A DNA stretch of 64,000 nucleotides from Corynebacterium sphenisci DSM 44792 (GCF_001941505.1 NZ_CP009248.1:558001-622000), one strand, 5' to 3'; positions 47,486-57,004 are shown, counted from the first letter of the stretch. The notes: generated from the letters alone by a model not told the origin. Program-made: numbers and translations.

Positions 47486-48313
47486 TCAGCGGGCGCAGAC
47501 GGGGCAGCCCGGGTGCGCCGGCACCGGGGTCAACCGCGGCGCCAGGCCCAGCGGATCCACCTCGGCGGCCAGCCCGGCCAGGGCCGCCGGCGCGCCCAGG
47601 TGCGCCAGGGCGGTGGCCACCGTCGCGTCGATGACCTCCGGGGCGGCGGTGGGCTGGGCGGAGCGCAGCTGCAGGGCGAGCACCTCCCGTGCCGGATCCG
47701 CCTGCCGGGCGCGGGCCTCCGCGCAGCCCGGGCAGCCGCCGGCGCCACCGGGGGCGGCGTAGGGGCCGACCAGGCCGCGGCCGTCGCGCAGCCGCACCGA
47801 CAGGTGCGCGATGCCCCGGCGGCGCAGCGCGCGCAGCAGCGCCTCCTCCGGCACCTCCATCCCGGCCAGCAGCACCAGGCCCACCCGCGCGGGCGGGGTG
47901 CGCTCCAGCCAGGTGATGGTGCGGGTGCCCGGGGCCCGGGCGATGGCCCGGCCGCCGCGCCCGGCCACCGCCGCGGCGAGCCGCTCGCGCAGCGGGCCCC
48001 GGCCGAGCACGCTCACCGGCGGCCAGGCCGGGGCCTCGCCGCGGCGGGCCAGCCCGGCGCGGAGCAGATCCGCCAGCAGCGCCTCCACCGCGGCCTCGCC
48101 GAGCCCGGCGGCGGCCAGCGCCTCGGCCAGGGGCGCCGCCGGGCGGGGCAGGGCGCGCGCATCGGCGAGCAGCGCGGCGAGCACCCCGCCCGGGGGCACC
48201 GCATCGGGCAGCTGCAGCACCAGCGCCCGCCGGGGATCCACCCCGAACTGGATCCGCCCGCCCGGGCGCAGCAGCACCTGCGCCCCGGCCACCATCCGGA
48301 TGCCCCCGGCCAT
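47486..48313 (-). CDS. E1-like cyclodehydratase-domain protein (Rv3196 position), orphan
   Basis: A 275-residue protein. The C-terminal part reads LVGPYAAPGGAGGCPGCAE, then ADPAREVLALQL, the pattern of the bacteriocin-type cyclodehydratase/ThiF-like domain (VGP-x-PG-x-C-x2-C-x-DP). It ends CPVC, so two C-x2-C pairs form a plausible zinc tetrathiolate. The N-terminal part (LLRPGGRIQFGVDPRRALVLQL) resembles a leader-peptide-binding wHTH domain. No YcaO gene or precursor peptide lies in the window. ATG 48313 follows a GGGGGG site. It is co-directional with the ABC1 kinase gene. Confidence 0.65.
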   Translation of the reverse strand: MAGGIRMVAGAQVLLRPGGRIQFGVDPRRALVLQLPDAVPPGGVLAALLADARALPRPAAPLAEALAAAGLGEAAVEALLADLLRAGLARRGEAPAWPPVSVLGRGPLRERLAAAVAGRGGRAIARAPGTRTITWLERTPPARVGLVLLAGMEVPEEALLRALRRRGIAHLSVRLRDGRGLVGPYAAPGGAGGCPGCAEARARQADPAREVLALQLRSAQPTAAPEVIDATVATALAHLGAPAALAGLAAEVDPLGLAPRLTPVPAHPGCPVCAR

Positions 48314-48410
48314 CGGGCCCCCCTTCCCCCTCGGTGCACGCCCCGGGCCCACGAAAGCACATCCGCGCCGATCCCTCCACCCGGGCCCCGCCCCCGTCTA
48401 CCCTGGGGTC

Positions 48411-48935
48411 ATGGAACGCCAACGACCCGATTACGGGCCGGATGTCGAGGTGCGCCGCTCCCGCCGCCGGCGGCGGACCTACCAGGCGCGCGCCGAGGGC
48501 GGCAAGGTGGTGGTGCTCGCCCCGGCGGACATCGACCCGGCGCAGGAGCGCCGGGAGGTCACCGCGCTGGTGGAGCGGGTGCGCGGGCGCACCGCGAACC
48601 GGCTCGACGACGCGGCCCTGGAGCGCCGGGCCCGGCGGCTGGCCGAGGAGGTGCTCGACGGCCGCCCCGAGTTCGAGTCGATCCGCTGGGTGCGCAACAT
48701 GACCCGGCGCTGGGGCTCGGTGAGCCTGGGCCCGAACCGGATCCGGATCTCGCACCGGCTGGCGGAGGTGCCCGACTACGTCCTCGACGACGTGATCGTG
48801 CACGAGCTGGCGCACACCTTCGTCGAGGGCGGCCACGGCCCGGAGTTCTGGGCCTGGGCCTCCCGGGCCCCGCAGCATGAGCGCGCCCGCGGCTACCTGG
48901 AGGCCTACCAGCGCTGGGGCGGGATCGGCCGCTGA
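48411..48935 (+). CDS. YgjP-type metallopeptidase (M48/DUF45-like)
   Basis: A 174-residue predicted zinc metallopeptidase. The zinc site is IVHELAHTFVEGGHGPEFW (HExxH plus a third His at about residue 143), and the upstream NMTRRWGSVSLGPNRIRISHRL is the conserved substrate-side segment of the YgjP family. The N-terminus is strikingly basic (RRSRRRRRTYQAR). TACCCT ends 6 nt before the ATG at 48411, indicating a leaderless message. Physiological substrate unknown. Confidence 0.85.
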   Translation: MERQRPDYGPDVEVRRSRRRRRTYQARAEGGKVVVLAPADIDPAQERREVTALVERVRGRTANRLDDAALERRARRLAEEVLDGRPEFESIRWVRNMTRRWGSVSLGPNRIRISHRLAEVPDYVLDDVIVHELAHTFVEGGHGPEFWAWASRAPQHERARGYLEAYQRWGGIGR

Positions 48936-48955
48936 CCGGACCGCGCCCGGCGGGG

Positions 48956-50401
48956 CTAGTCGGCGGCGTCCTCCCCGGAGCCGGCGGCGTCCTCGCCGGG
49001 GTCCTCGCCGGAGCGGCCGGTGCGGCCGCCCCGATCCCGCTCATCGCCCTCGGCGCGCTCCCGGCGCAGCTGCTCCTCCAGTTCCGCGATCGGGTCGAAG
49101 TCGTCGTCCGCGCCGCCGCCGAGCACCGAGTCGATGAACCCGGCCGGGGAGTCCAGGTCCTCGGCCACCGGCAGGAAGTCCGGGTGATCCCACACCGCGT
49201 CCCGGCGGGCCACGCCCACCGCCGTGCCCAGCCGGCGCCACAGCTCCGCGGCCTCCGCGGTCTTCGGCGCGGCGAGATCGATGCCGGTGGCCTTCTTCAG
49301 GGCCTGCTCCGCCCCGGCGGTGGCCCGGCGGCGCCGCCAGGCCTCGTCGAGCTGCGCCGCCCCGGGCAGCCGCTCGCCGAGGGCCTCGCCGACGACCACG
49401 TCCACCCAGCCCTCCACCAGGGCGAGCAGGGTCTCCAGGCGGGTGCGGGCGTGCTCGTTGGCCGAGCCCACCCGGGGGGTCAGGTCCATGCCCTGCAGTT
49501 TGCCCAGGGCCTCCTGCAGCCGGGCCGGGTCCTGCAGCGCCTCCACGTCGAACTCCCGGGAGGCGGCCTCGATATGCGAGTAGTCCATGGTCAGCCCGGC
49601 GGCGTACTCCTCCACCGAGGAGATCATCCGCTCCGCCAGCCACGGCACCTTCTCGTAGAGCCGCTGGTGCGCGGCCTCCCGGGCCGTGGCGTGCACGATC
49701 ATCTCCCGGGCGGGCAGCTCCAGGGCCTCGGCGGCCTCGCCCAGGGTGCGCGGCAGCAGCACCGCGGCGCCGGTGGCGGACAGCGGCAGCCCCAGGTCGC
49801 TGCCGGTGAGCGCGGACCCGGCGAGCTCGGCGAGGGCCTGGCCGAGCTGCACGCCGAAGTTCATCGAGTTCATCTGGTTCATCATGCCGAGCATCGGCCC
49901 CATCATCCGGCGGGCCTCGGCGGGCATGCCCTCCAGGGAGGCGTCGCTCATCCGCCGCGCCACCGGCTCCACCAGCCGCCGCCAGGTGGGCAGGGTGTGC
50001 TCCAGCCACTGCACCGGGGTCCAGCCCTCCGCCCGGTTCGCCCCCGCGGGCAGCGCGGTGGCATCGTCGAGCCACAGCTCCACCAGGCGCAGCGCGTCGG
50101 TGAGCGCGGTGCGCTCGGAATCGCGCACCGGCTCCGGCTCGCCCAGGGCGCGGCGGGCCATCCGCTCGGCCACCGCCAGGTTCACCCCGCCCTCGGATTC
50201 GCCCATCTGCCGGCCCATCCCGGAGAGCATCTGCCCGAACTGGTTGAGGAGCTCGCCCAGATCCGGCTGCCCGCCCTTCCCGCCGGCGGCGCCGAAGCCG
50301 CCCATGGGGAAGCCGAAGAAGCCGAAGGGGTTGCCCCCCTCGCGCCGATCGTCGTCATCGTCGTCCCCGCCGGGGGTGAATCCGAAGCCCTGGTTGCTCA
50401 T
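48956..50401 (-). CDS. DUF2342 zinc-dependent metalloprotease-family protein
   Basis: A 481-residue actinobacterial protein (Rv3195 type). After a Gly/Phe/Asp-rich N-terminus (about 1-45) come the conserved GWTPVQWLEHTLPTWRRLVEPVARR, the Met-rich MMGPMLGMMNQMNSMNFG, and the presumed zinc region VHATAREAAHQRLYEKVPWLAERM. An acidic tail closes the protein. Biochemical function is untested. It is divergent from the PDZ protease gene, with about 96 bp between starts, and converges on the YgjP-like gene. Confidence 0.85.
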   Translation of the reverse strand: MSNQGFGFTPGGDDDDDDRREGGNPFGFFGFPMGGFGAAGGKGGQPDLGELLNQFGQMLSGMGRQMGESEGGVNLAVAERMARRALGEPEPVRDSERTALTDALRLVELWLDDATALPAGANRAEGWTPVQWLEHTLPTWRRLVEPVARRMSDASLEGMPAEARRMMGPMLGMMNQMNSMNFGVQLGQALAELAGSALTGSDLGLPLSATGAAVLLPRTLGEAAEALELPAREMIVHATAREAAHQRLYEKVPWLAERMISSVEEYAAGLTMDYSHIEAASREFDVEALQDPARLQEALGKLQGMDLTPRVGSANEHARTRLETLLALVEGWVDVVVGEALGERLPGAAQLDEAWRRRRATAGAEQALKKATGIDLAAPKTAEAAELWRRLGTAVGVARRDAVWDHPDFLPVAEDLDSPAGFIDSVLGGGADDDFDPIAELEEQLRRERAEGDERDRGGRTGRSGEDPGEDAAGSGEDAAD

Positions 50402-50497
50402 GCCACGAGGGTACCGGCCCCGGGGCGCCCGGCACCGGGCCGGTGCATCCCGGCTCGCTGACGGCGATCAGCGCCCCGGCCGGTATCGTGGCCTGAC

Positions 50498-51526
50498 GTG
50501 AACCGCCGCATCCGCACCCTCGTCGCCGGCGCCGTGCCCATCGTGGCCCTCGGCGCGCTGCTCGCCTCGCCCGCCGCCATCGTGCCCTTCGCCGCGGAGG
50601 GGCCGGGCCCGGTCTTCGACGTGCTCGGGGAGGTCGAGGGGGCCCCGGCCATCGAGATCTCCGGCACCGCGGAGGACGACCCCTCCGCCGGCCGCCTGGA
50701 CATGACCACGGTGGCGGTGTCGCACAACCTGCCGCTGTCCCGGGCGATCGGGATGTGGGCGGACCCGGATCAGCAGATCGTGCCGATCGAGGTGGTCTTC
50801 CCGCCGGGGCTGAGCACCGAGGAGGTGGAGCGGCGCAATGAGGTGATGTTCGCCGATTCGGAGGCCAACGCCACCGCCGCGGCGCTGCGCGCCCTGGGTC
50901 GCCCGGTGCAGGTCGCCGTGGCCCGGGTGCTCGACGACGGGCCCGCCGCCGGGGTGCTGGAGGAGGGCGACGTGGTGCTCGCCGTGGACGGCGTCGGCGT
51001 GACCGGGCCGAGGGAGCTGCAGGACGCCGTCGGCGCCCACGCCCCCGGCGAGGAGGTCACCCTGCGGGTGGCCCGCGACGGCGCGGAGCGGGAGCTGGCG
51101 GTGCGCCTCGGCGAGCATCCGGAGGATCCCGCCCGCGGTCACCTGGGCGTCGGCATCGCCGCCCGCCCCGGGGAGGGGGTGCGGGTGGACTACAACGTCT
51201 CCGGGATCGGCGGGCCCTCCGCCGGGCTCATCATGACCCTGGCGCTGGTGGACAAGCTCAGCCCCGGCGATCTCACCGGGGGCCGGCACATCGCCGGCAC
51301 CGGCACCATCGACGGGATCGGCACCGTCGGCGAAATCGGCGGGATCACGCACAAGATCGCCGCGGCCCGGGAGGCCGGGGCGGAGCTGTTCCTGGTGCCG
51401 GAGGCCAACTGCGCGGAGGCGCTCACCGCCGACGCGGGCCGGATGCCGCTGGTGCGGGTGCGCGATCTGGACGGGGCGCTGGCCGCCCTGGCCGATCCCG
51501 CGGCCGCCCCGCGCTGCGGGGCCTGA
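50498..51526 (+). CDS. Membrane-anchored PDZ/Lon-like serine protease (YlbL type)
   Basis: A 342-residue protein with an N-terminal signal anchor (TLVAGAVPIVALGALLASPAAI), a PDZ domain (VARVLDDGPAAGVLEEGDVVLAVDGV, about 143-168), and a C-terminal Lon-type S16 protease domain. The catalytic dyad is visible: Ser in GIGGPSAGLIMT (about 243) and Lys in GGITHKIAAA (about 286). It is expected to act outside the membrane. TATCGT (50484-50489) ends 8 nt before the GTG at 50498, suggesting a leaderless message. Mycobacterial counterpart is Rv3194c. Confidence 0.9.
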   Translation: MNRRIRTLVAGAVPIVALGALLASPAAIVPFAAEGPGPVFDVLGEVEGAPAIEISGTAEDDPSAGRLDMTTVAVSHNLPLSRAIGMWADPDQQIVPIEVVFPPGLSTEEVERRNEVMFADSEANATAAALRALGRPVQVAVARVLDDGPAAGVLEEGDVVLAVDGVGVTGPRELQDAVGAHAPGEEVTLRVARDGAERELAVRLGEHPEDPARGHLGVGIAARPGEGVRVDYNVSGIGGPSAGLIMTLALVDKLSPGDLTGGRHIAGTGTIDGIGTVGEIGGITHKIAAAREAGAELFLVPEANCAEALTADAGRMPLVRVRDLDGALAALADPAAAPRCGA

Positions 51527-51606
51527 GCCCGCCCGCGCGGCGGATCGGCGCCGCCCCGGGGCCGGCTCGAGGCGGCGGCGCCGGGGCGGGGGAGGGGCCG
51601 GCCGGG

Positions 51607-53016
51607 TCAGCCGGCGGCGCCGGCGTTCTGCGCCGCCCAGCGCTCCACCTGCTCCGCGGTGGCGCGCAGCTTCGGGTCGAAGGCCAGGTAGGCGCGGGTC
51701 TCCCGGGCGATCATGCCGGAGAGCAGCACCAGGCCCACCAGGTTGGGCAGCGCCATCAGGCCGTTCAGCGCGGAGGAGAAGGCCCACACCGGGGTCAGCT
51801 CGCTGGTCGCGCCGACGAAGACCACCACGGTGAACAGGCCCCGGTAGGGCAGGGTGCCGCGCCGGCCGACCAGGGACTCCAGGGCGCGCTCGCCGTAGTA
51901 GGACCAGCCCAGGATGGTGGAGAAGGCGAAGAACACCACCGACAGCGCCACCACGGAGCCGCCCCAGTGCCCGGGCAGGCCCCGGGAGAAGGCCTCCGCG
52001 GTCATCGCCCCGGCGTCCTCGTTGCCATCCCGCCAGGTGCCGGTGGTGATGATCACCAGGCCGGTGAAGGAGACCACCACGATGGTGTCGATGAAGGTCT
52101 GGGTCATCGACACCAGGCCCTGGCGCACCGGGTGCGTGGTCCGCGCCGCCGCCGCGGCGATCGCCCCGGAGCCCATGCCGGACTCGTTGGAGAACAGGCC
52201 GCGGGCCACGCCCATCTGGATCGCCAGGATGATCCCGGAGCCGGCGAAGCCGCCGACCGCGGAGGTGCCGGTGAAGGCGTCGGTGAACACCAGGCCGAGG
52301 GCGGCCGGCAGATCGCCGGCGTTGACCACCAGCACGTAGATCGCGGCGAGGATGTACAGGATGATCATCATCGGCACGAAGGCGGCGGTGACCCGGCCGA
52401 TGGACTTGATCCCGCCGAGCAGCACCGCCCCGGTGGCGATGAAGAGCACCGCCCCGGTGGCCACCGGGTCCAGGCCGAAGGCGCTCTCCAGGTTCGCGGA
52501 CACCGCGTTGGCCTGGGTGAGGTTGCCGATGCCGAAGGCGGCGATCGCGGCGAAGACCGCGAAGATCACCGCCAGGGTGGCGCCGAAGCCGTTCGGGATG
52601 GCCTTGCGCAGGTAGTACTGGGGCCCGCCGGACTGCTCCCCGGCGGCGTCGGCCTGCCGGTACTTCACGCCGAGGAAGGCCTCCGCGTACTTCGAGGCCA
52701 TGCCGATGGCGCCGGTGACCCACATCCAGAACAGCGCCCCCGGCCCGCCGAGGCCGATCGCGGTGGCCACGCCGACGATGTTGCCCACGCCGACGGTGGC
52801 GGCCAGGGCGGTGGACAGCGCCTGGTACTGGGAGATGTCGCCCTCCCCGCCGTCGTCGGAGCGCTCCAGCAGGCCCAGCCGCAGCGCCGGGCCGAGGGTG
52901 CGCAGCTGCACGAACCCGAGCCGGATGGTCAGCCACAGGCCGGTGCCGAGCAGCAGCGGGATGAGCAGGTAGGGGCTCCACACGAAGGAGTCGAGGTCCG
53001 CGAAGAAGTCAGCCAT
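51607..53016 (-). CDS. Sodium:alanine symporter (AGCS family)
   Basis: A 469-residue transporter importing alanine or glycine with sodium. It has about 11 hydrophobic segments and family signatures: [34 protein letters not shown] (about 68-101), [30 protein letters not shown] (about 280-298), and [17 protein letters not shown] 53016 (MADFFADLD) has an AAGGTG site 6 nt upstream; a GTG 9 bp further is less likely. It lies where the C. glutamicum-like block around uvrD2 ends and the pgm-nrd block begins. Confidence 0.93.
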   Translation of the reverse strand: MADFFADLDSFVWSPYLLIPLLLGTGLWLTIRLGFVQLRTLGPALRLGLLERSDDGGEGDISQYQALSTALAATVGVGNIVGVATAIGLGGPGALFWMWVTGAIGMASKYAEAFLGVKYRQADAAGEQSGGPQYYLRKAIPNGFGATLAVIFAVFAAIAAFGIGNLTQANAVSANLESAFGLDPVATGAVLFIATGAVLLGGIKSIGRVTAAFVPMMIILYILAAIYVLVVNAGDLPAALGLVFTDAFTGTSAVGGFAGSGIILAIQMGVARGLFSNESGMGSGAIAAAAARTTHPVRQGLVSMTQTFIDTIVVVSFTGLVIITTGTWRDGNEDAGAMTAEAFSRGLPGHWGGSVVALSVVFFAFSTILGWSYYGERALESLVGRRGTLPYRGLFTVVVFVGATSELTPVWAFSSALNGLMALPNLVGLVLLSGMIARETRAYLAFDPKLRATAEQVERWAAQNAGAAG

Positions 53017-53118
53017 GGCGGGCACCTTACCCCTCCGTCGACGGCCCGAAATACGCCTCGCGCCCGGTTTCCGCCGCAGGCCACCCCCGATCGCGGGGGG
53101 CGGGCCGGGTGCCCGGGC

Positions 53119-53466
53119 TCAGCGCAGCAGCAGCGCCGCCAGCGCCAGTCCGGACAGGACGGTCACCAGCGGGTAGACCACGCCCAGGACGGAGCGGCCG
53201 CGCAGGTAGAGCACCGTCTCCTGGGCCAGGGTGGACCAGGTCGACAGCGCCCCGGCGAAGCCCGCCCCGAGGGCCGCGTAGCCCGGCGAATCCGCCTCCA
53301 GGGCGCCGGCGGCCCAGGCCAGCGCCGCCACCGCGAGCAGGTTGGCGATCAGGGTGCCCGGGGGCGCCGACCCGACCAGGCGGGTCGCGGCCCGGCCCAG
53401 CCCGTAGCGCAGCGGGCCGCCGAGCGCGGCGCCGGCGGCCACCGCGAGCAGCAGCGCGGGGCTCAT
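53119..53466 (-). CDS. crcB: Fluoride channel subunit FluC/CrcB, second of a pair
   Basis: A 115-residue four-helix protein. Fluc signatures: [10 protein letters not shown] (the Arg after helix 1), [12 protein letters not shown] (the conserved Asn), and [15 protein letters not shown], a variant of the canonical GFCGGLTTFSTF. With the adjacent paralogue it probably forms a heterodimeric dual-topology F- exporter. The start codon overlaps the stop of the upstream paralogue in ATGA. Confidence 0.9.
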   Translation of the reverse strand: MSPALLLAVAAGAALGGPLRYGLGRAATRLVGSAPPGTLIANLLAVAALAWAAGALEADSPGYAALGAGFAGALSTWSTLAQETVLYLRGRSVLGVVYPLVTVLSGLALAALLLR

Positions 53467-53894
53467 CGCCCCACCCGCCCGCGCATCGATTCGGCGGGCC
53501 GGCGGGGGGCGCCCCGCGCGATCGCGGCCTCGCCGAGCCTGGCGCCCAGGTAGTTCACCGCCGGGCAGCCCAGCACGGTGGCGGCCACCGCCGCCGCGGC
53601 GGCCGGGCCGCCGTCCCCGGCCTGCACCGCGGCGAGGACCGCGAAGGCGGAGAAGGTGGTGAACCCGCCCAGGAACCCGGGGCCCACCGCGGGCCAGAAC
53701 CGGCCCAGGCCGGGGTGCCGCGCGGACAGCGGCGTGAGCCAGCCCATGGCCAGGCAGCCGGCCAGGTTCACCACCACGGTCACCGCCACCGCGGCCCCGG
53801 GGAAGGGCAGGCCCACCGCGACGCGGGCCACCGCCCCGGCCGCGGCGCCGGCGGCGACGAGCAGGTAGGTGCCGATGGATTCCCTCACGGTCAC
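53463..53894 (-). CDS. crcB: Fluoride channel subunit FluC/CrcB, first of a pair
   Basis: A 143-residue four-helix protein. It has [22 protein letters not shown] (conserved Asn) and [17 protein letters not shown], the near-canonical pore motif with the Phe residues. A C-terminal extension of about 20 residues is basic. GTG 53894 is used; GTG 53888 ([10 protein letters not shown]) is equally possible, with a TAGGAT -10 nine nt before it. No fluoride riboswitch was seen upstream. Confidence 0.9.
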   Translation of the reverse strand: MTVRESIGTYLLVAAGAAAGAVARVAVGLPFPGAAVAVTVVVNLAGCLAMGWLTPLSARHPGLGRFWPAVGPGFLGGFTTFSAFAVLAAVQAGDGGPAAAAAVAATVLGCPAVNYLGARLGEAAIARGAPRRPAESMRGRVGR

Positions 53895-53930
53895 CGGATC
53901 CTACGCCCGGGCGATCCGGGCCGCGGCGGC

Positions 53931-53959
53931 CGGTTCCGGCGGCGCCATGCGGAACCGGC
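53931..53959. repeat. Inverted repeat in the crcB/pgm divergent region
   Basis: CCGGTTCCG (53931-53939) and CGGAACCGG (53951-53959) are perfect 9-bp arms around 11 bp. It may be an operator shared by the divergent crcB and pgm genes or a hairpin in one leader. Confidence 0.4.
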
Positions 53960-54059
53960 GGAAACGGGGGACACTGGGGGCAGGGGCGCGAGACGCACCG
54001 ACAACGGCTCCGGGACGCCTCCCCGCCGCGCCCCACGCCCGGAGCGCACAGGAGGAGAC

Positions 54060-55718
54060 ATGGCCCACGAGCGCGCCGGGCAGCCCGCCCGCCCCGAGGA
54101 TCTCATCGACGTCGCGGAACTGGTCGCCGCGTACTACACCCGGCGCCCCGAGCCCGGGAACCCCGACCAGGCGGTGGCCTTCGGCACCTCCGGGCACCGC
54201 GGCAGCGCGCTGGACCGGGCCTTCAACGAGGACCACATCCACGCCACCACCCAGGCGATCGTCGACTACCGGGCCGAGCACGGCATCGCCGGGCCGGTCT
54301 ACCTCGGCCGGGACACCCACGCCCTGTCCGAGCCGGCGATGATCTCCGCCATCGAGGTGCTCGCCGGCAACGGGGTCACCGCCCTGGTGGACGCCCGGGA
54401 CCGGTACACCCCCACCCCGGCGGTGAGCCACGCCATCCTCGCGCACAACCGGGACCTGCCCGGCGGGCCCGCCGGCGCCGACCGGCGCCGCGCCGACGGG
54501 ATCGTGGTCACCCCCTCGCACAACCCGCCCCGCGACGGCGGCTTCAAGTACAACCCGCCCACCGGCGGGCCCGCCGACGCCGGGGCCACCGACTGGATCG
54601 CCGACCGCGCCAACGAGTACCTCGCCGCCGGCCTGGAGGGGGTGCGCCGCACCACCGTGGACGCCGCCGGGGATCTGGTGGTCCGGCACGACTACCTCGC
54701 CGCCTACGTCGCGGATCTGCCCAACGTCGTCGACCTCGACGCGATCCGCTCCTCCGGGCTGCGCATCGGCGCCGACCCGATGGGCGGGGCCAGCGTGGAC
54801 TACTGGGGCGCCATCGCCGAGGCCCATGGCCTGGACCTCACCGTGGTCAACCCCCTGGTGGACCCCACCTGGCGGTTCATGACCCTGGACACCGACGGCA
54901 AGATCCGGATGGACTGCTCCTCCGCGGACGCGATGGCCTCGCTCATCGCCAACCGGGACGCCTACGACCTGGCCACCGGCAATGACGCCGACTCCGACCG
55001 GCACGGCATCGTCACCCCCGACGCGGGCCTGATGAACCCCAACCACTACCTGGCGGTGGCCATCGACTACCTCTTCGCGCACCGGCCCGGCTGGGCGGAG
55101 GGCACCGCGGTGGGCAAGACCCTGGTGTCCTCCTCGATGATCGACCGGGTGGTCGCCGACCTCGGCCGGCGCCTGGTGGAGGTGCCGGTGGGCTTCAAGT
55201 GGTTCGTGCCCGGGCTGCTCGACGGCTCCGTCGGCTTCGGCGGGGAGGAGTCCGCCGGCGCCTCCTTCCTGCGCCAGGACGGCACCGTGTGGTCCACGGA
55301 CAAGGACGGGATCATCCTGGACCTGCTCGCCGCGGAGATCACCGCGGTGACCGGGAAGAGCCCCTCGGCCCGCTACGCCGAGCTCGCCGAGCGCTTCGGG
55401 GCGCCGGCCTACGCGCGCACCGACGCCGAGGCCACCCGGGAGCAGAAGGCGGTGCTCAAGGCGCTGTCCCCGGAGCAGGTCACCGCGGACACCCTCGCCG
55501 GGGAGCCGATCACCGCCAAGCTCACCGAGGCCCCCGGCAACGGGGCCGCGATCGGCGGGCTGAAGGTGACCACCGAATCGGCCTGGTTCGCCGCCCGGCC
55601 CTCCGGCACCGAGGACAAGTACAAGATCTACGCGGAGTCCTTCCAGGGCCCGGAGCACCTGGCCCGGGTGCAGGCGGAGGCCCAGGAGCTGGTCAGCGCC
55701 GTGCTCGGGGCCTCGTGA
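54060..55718 (+). CDS. pgm: Phosphoglucomutase, alpha-D-glucose specific
   Basis: Interconverts glucose 6-phosphate and glucose 1-phosphate, linking glycolysis to glycogen, trehalose and envelope sugars. The 552 residues have FGTSGHRG (about 41-48), the phosphoserine loop [13 protein letters not shown] (about 150-162), a magnesium loop [10 protein letters not shown] (about 309-318), the sugar loop [10 protein letters not shown], and the phosphate-binding [13 protein letters not shown] near the C-terminus. GGAGGAG lies just before the ATG at 54060. The next gene starts inside its stop (TGATG). Confidence 0.95.
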   Translation: MAHERAGQPARPEDLIDVAELVAAYYTRRPEPGNPDQAVAFGTSGHRGSALDRAFNEDHIHATTQAIVDYRAEHGIAGPVYLGRDTHALSEPAMISAIEVLAGNGVTALVDARDRYTPTPAVSHAILAHNRDLPGGPAGADRRRADGIVVTPSHNPPRDGGFKYNPPTGGPADAGATDWIADRANEYLAAGLEGVRRTTVDAAGDLVVRHDYLAAYVADLPNVVDLDAIRSSGLRIGADPMGGASVDYWGAIAEAHGLDLTVVNPLVDPTWRFMTLDTDGKIRMDCSSADAMASLIANRDAYDLATGNDADSDRHGIVTPDAGLMNPNHYLAVAIDYLFAHRPGWAEGTAVGKTLVSSSMIDRVVADLGRRLVEVPVGFKWFVPGLLDGSVGFGGEESAGASFLRQDGTVWSTDKDGIILDLLAAEITAVTGKSPSARYAELAERFGAPAYARTDAEATREQKAVLKALSPEQVTADTLAGEPITAKLTEAPGNGAAIGGLKVTTESAWFAARPSGTEDKYKIYAESFQGPEHLARVQAEAQELVSAVLGAS

Positions 55719-56164
55719 TGGGACCGCGCGAGCTCCTCGGCTGCCTGGCCCGGTTCGGGCTGGCCGGGGTGTGGCTGTACTCCGGGGCGGTGAAGCTGAG
55801 CCATCCGCTGGACTCCCGGCAGGCGGTGGCCGCCTACGAGCTGCTGCCCGCCGCCCTGGTGGACCCGGTGGCCGTGGGCCTGCCCGCCCTGGAGCTGGTG
55901 CTCGGCCTGATGCTGCTGCTCGGGGTGTTCCTGCGGGCCGCCGGCGCGGTCTCGGCGCTGCTGGTGCTGGGCTTCCTGGTCGGCATCGGCTCCGCCTGGG
56001 CGCGGGGGCTGAGCATCGACTGCGGCTGCTTCGGCGGCGGCGGCTACGACGCCGCCGCCGGGCCGGGCACCTACCTGCGCTCCATCGCCCGGGATCTGCT
56101 CTTCCTGGCCATGGCCGCGTGGACGGCGTGGCGGCCCTGCGCCCGGTTCGCGATCCGCGCCTGA
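55718..56164 (+). CDS. MauE/DoxX-family membrane protein
   Basis: A 148-residue protein with four membrane helices: FGLAGVWLYSGAVKLSH, VAVGLPALELVLGLMLLLGVF, GAVSALLVLGFLVGIGSAW, and LLFLAMAAWTAWR. The SIDCGCFGG motif after helix 3 is typical of MauE-type proteins that handle disulfide transfer to a periplasmic partner. The next gene encodes a thioredoxin-fold protein, so the two are likely a redox pair. The ATG overlaps the pgm stop (TGATG), implying translational coupling. Confidence 0.82.
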   Translation: MGPRELLGCLARFGLAGVWLYSGAVKLSHPLDSRQAVAAYELLPAALVDPVAVGLPALELVLGLMLLLGVFLRAAGAVSALLVLGFLVGIGSAWARGLSIDCGCFGGGGYDAAAGPGTYLRSIARDLLFLAMAAWTAWRPCARFAIRA

Positions 56165-56245
56165 GCCGGCCGACCCGCCGGCCGCGGGTGCGCCGGGCGG
56201 CGGAAGTCCACCTGCCCGCGGCGCGGGCCGGGTAGCGTGTCCTGC

Positions 56246-57004
56246 GTGAGCCAGAAGATCAAGAACCCCAACGAGAAGACGTCCGGATTCACCCTCGGCG
56301 TGCTGGCGCTGGTCGCCATCGTCGCCGTGGTGATCGGGGCGGTGGTCTACATGGGCCGCAACCAGCCCATCGAGGGCCTGCCCGAGGAGCAGCCGGACGT
56401 CACCGTCGCCCTGGACGGCGACGTGATCCGGCTCGCCGCCGCCGATGCCGGCGACGCCCCGGTGGCCACCGTCTACGAGGACTACTCCTGCCACTTCTGC
56501 GCGGACATGTCCACCGCCGGGCACGCCGATGAGCTCGCCGCCCTGGAGGCCGGCGACCTGGTGGTGGAGTACCGCACCCTGAACTTCCTGGACCGCGGCG
56601 CCGAGGGCCACTCGACCCGCGCCTACGCGGTGATGCGGCGCCTGGCGGAGACCGGCGACGCCGCGTTGACCTGGAACTTCCACACCCTGCTGATGCGGGA
56701 TCAGCAGACCTCGGCGACCTGGGACTGGGCCGATCTCGCGGATCGGGCGAAGTCCATGGGCGCGGACGGTGACGTGGTCGCCGAGATCCGCGACGGCCTG
56801 GACCTGGGGGCCGCGGCGGCCAGCGCGAAGGCCAATGCGGAGAAGCTGGTCGCGGATCTGGATCTGGAGGGCCCCTCCTCGCCGCATGTGGTCGTCGACG
56901 GCGTCGACGTCACCGCGGGGCTCGGCGCGGACACCCTGGGCCAGTGGGTGGCCGAGGCCATCAAGGCCGGCGCCGGGGAAGGCGCGGCCGCGGACGGCGA
57001 GTAG
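56246..57004 (+). CDS. Membrane-anchored DsbA-like thiol-disulfide protein
   Basis: A 252-residue protein with a cytoplasmic basic N-terminus (VSQKIKNPNEKTSG), one membrane helix (FTLGVLALVAIVAVVIGAVVYMG, about 15-37) and an extracytoplasmic DsbA/DSBA-like domain. The active site is YEDYSCHFCADM (CHFC, about 84-87). The cis-Pro loop is likely GPSSPHVVVDG. TAGCGT (56233-56238) ends 7 nt before GTG 56246, so this start, and not GTG 56237, fits a leaderless transcript. Confidence 0.88.
   Translation: MSQKIKNPNEKTSGFTLGVLALVAIVAVVIGAVVYMGRNQPIEGLPEEQPDVTVALDGDVIRLAAADAGDAPVATVYEDYSCHFCADMSTAGHADELAALEAGDLVVEYRTLNFLDRGAEGHSTRAYAVMRRLAETGDAALTWNFHTLLMRDQQTSATWDWADLADRAKSMGADGDVVAEIRDGLDLGAAAASAKANAEKLVADLDLEGPSSPHVVVDGVDVTAGLGADTLGQWVAEAIKAGAGEGAAADGE

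Noticed and set aside
53895..54059. A possible fluoride riboswitch before the crcB pair
   Set aside because: The conserved pseudoknot sequences of the crcB motif are not present; only an inverted repeat is seen.
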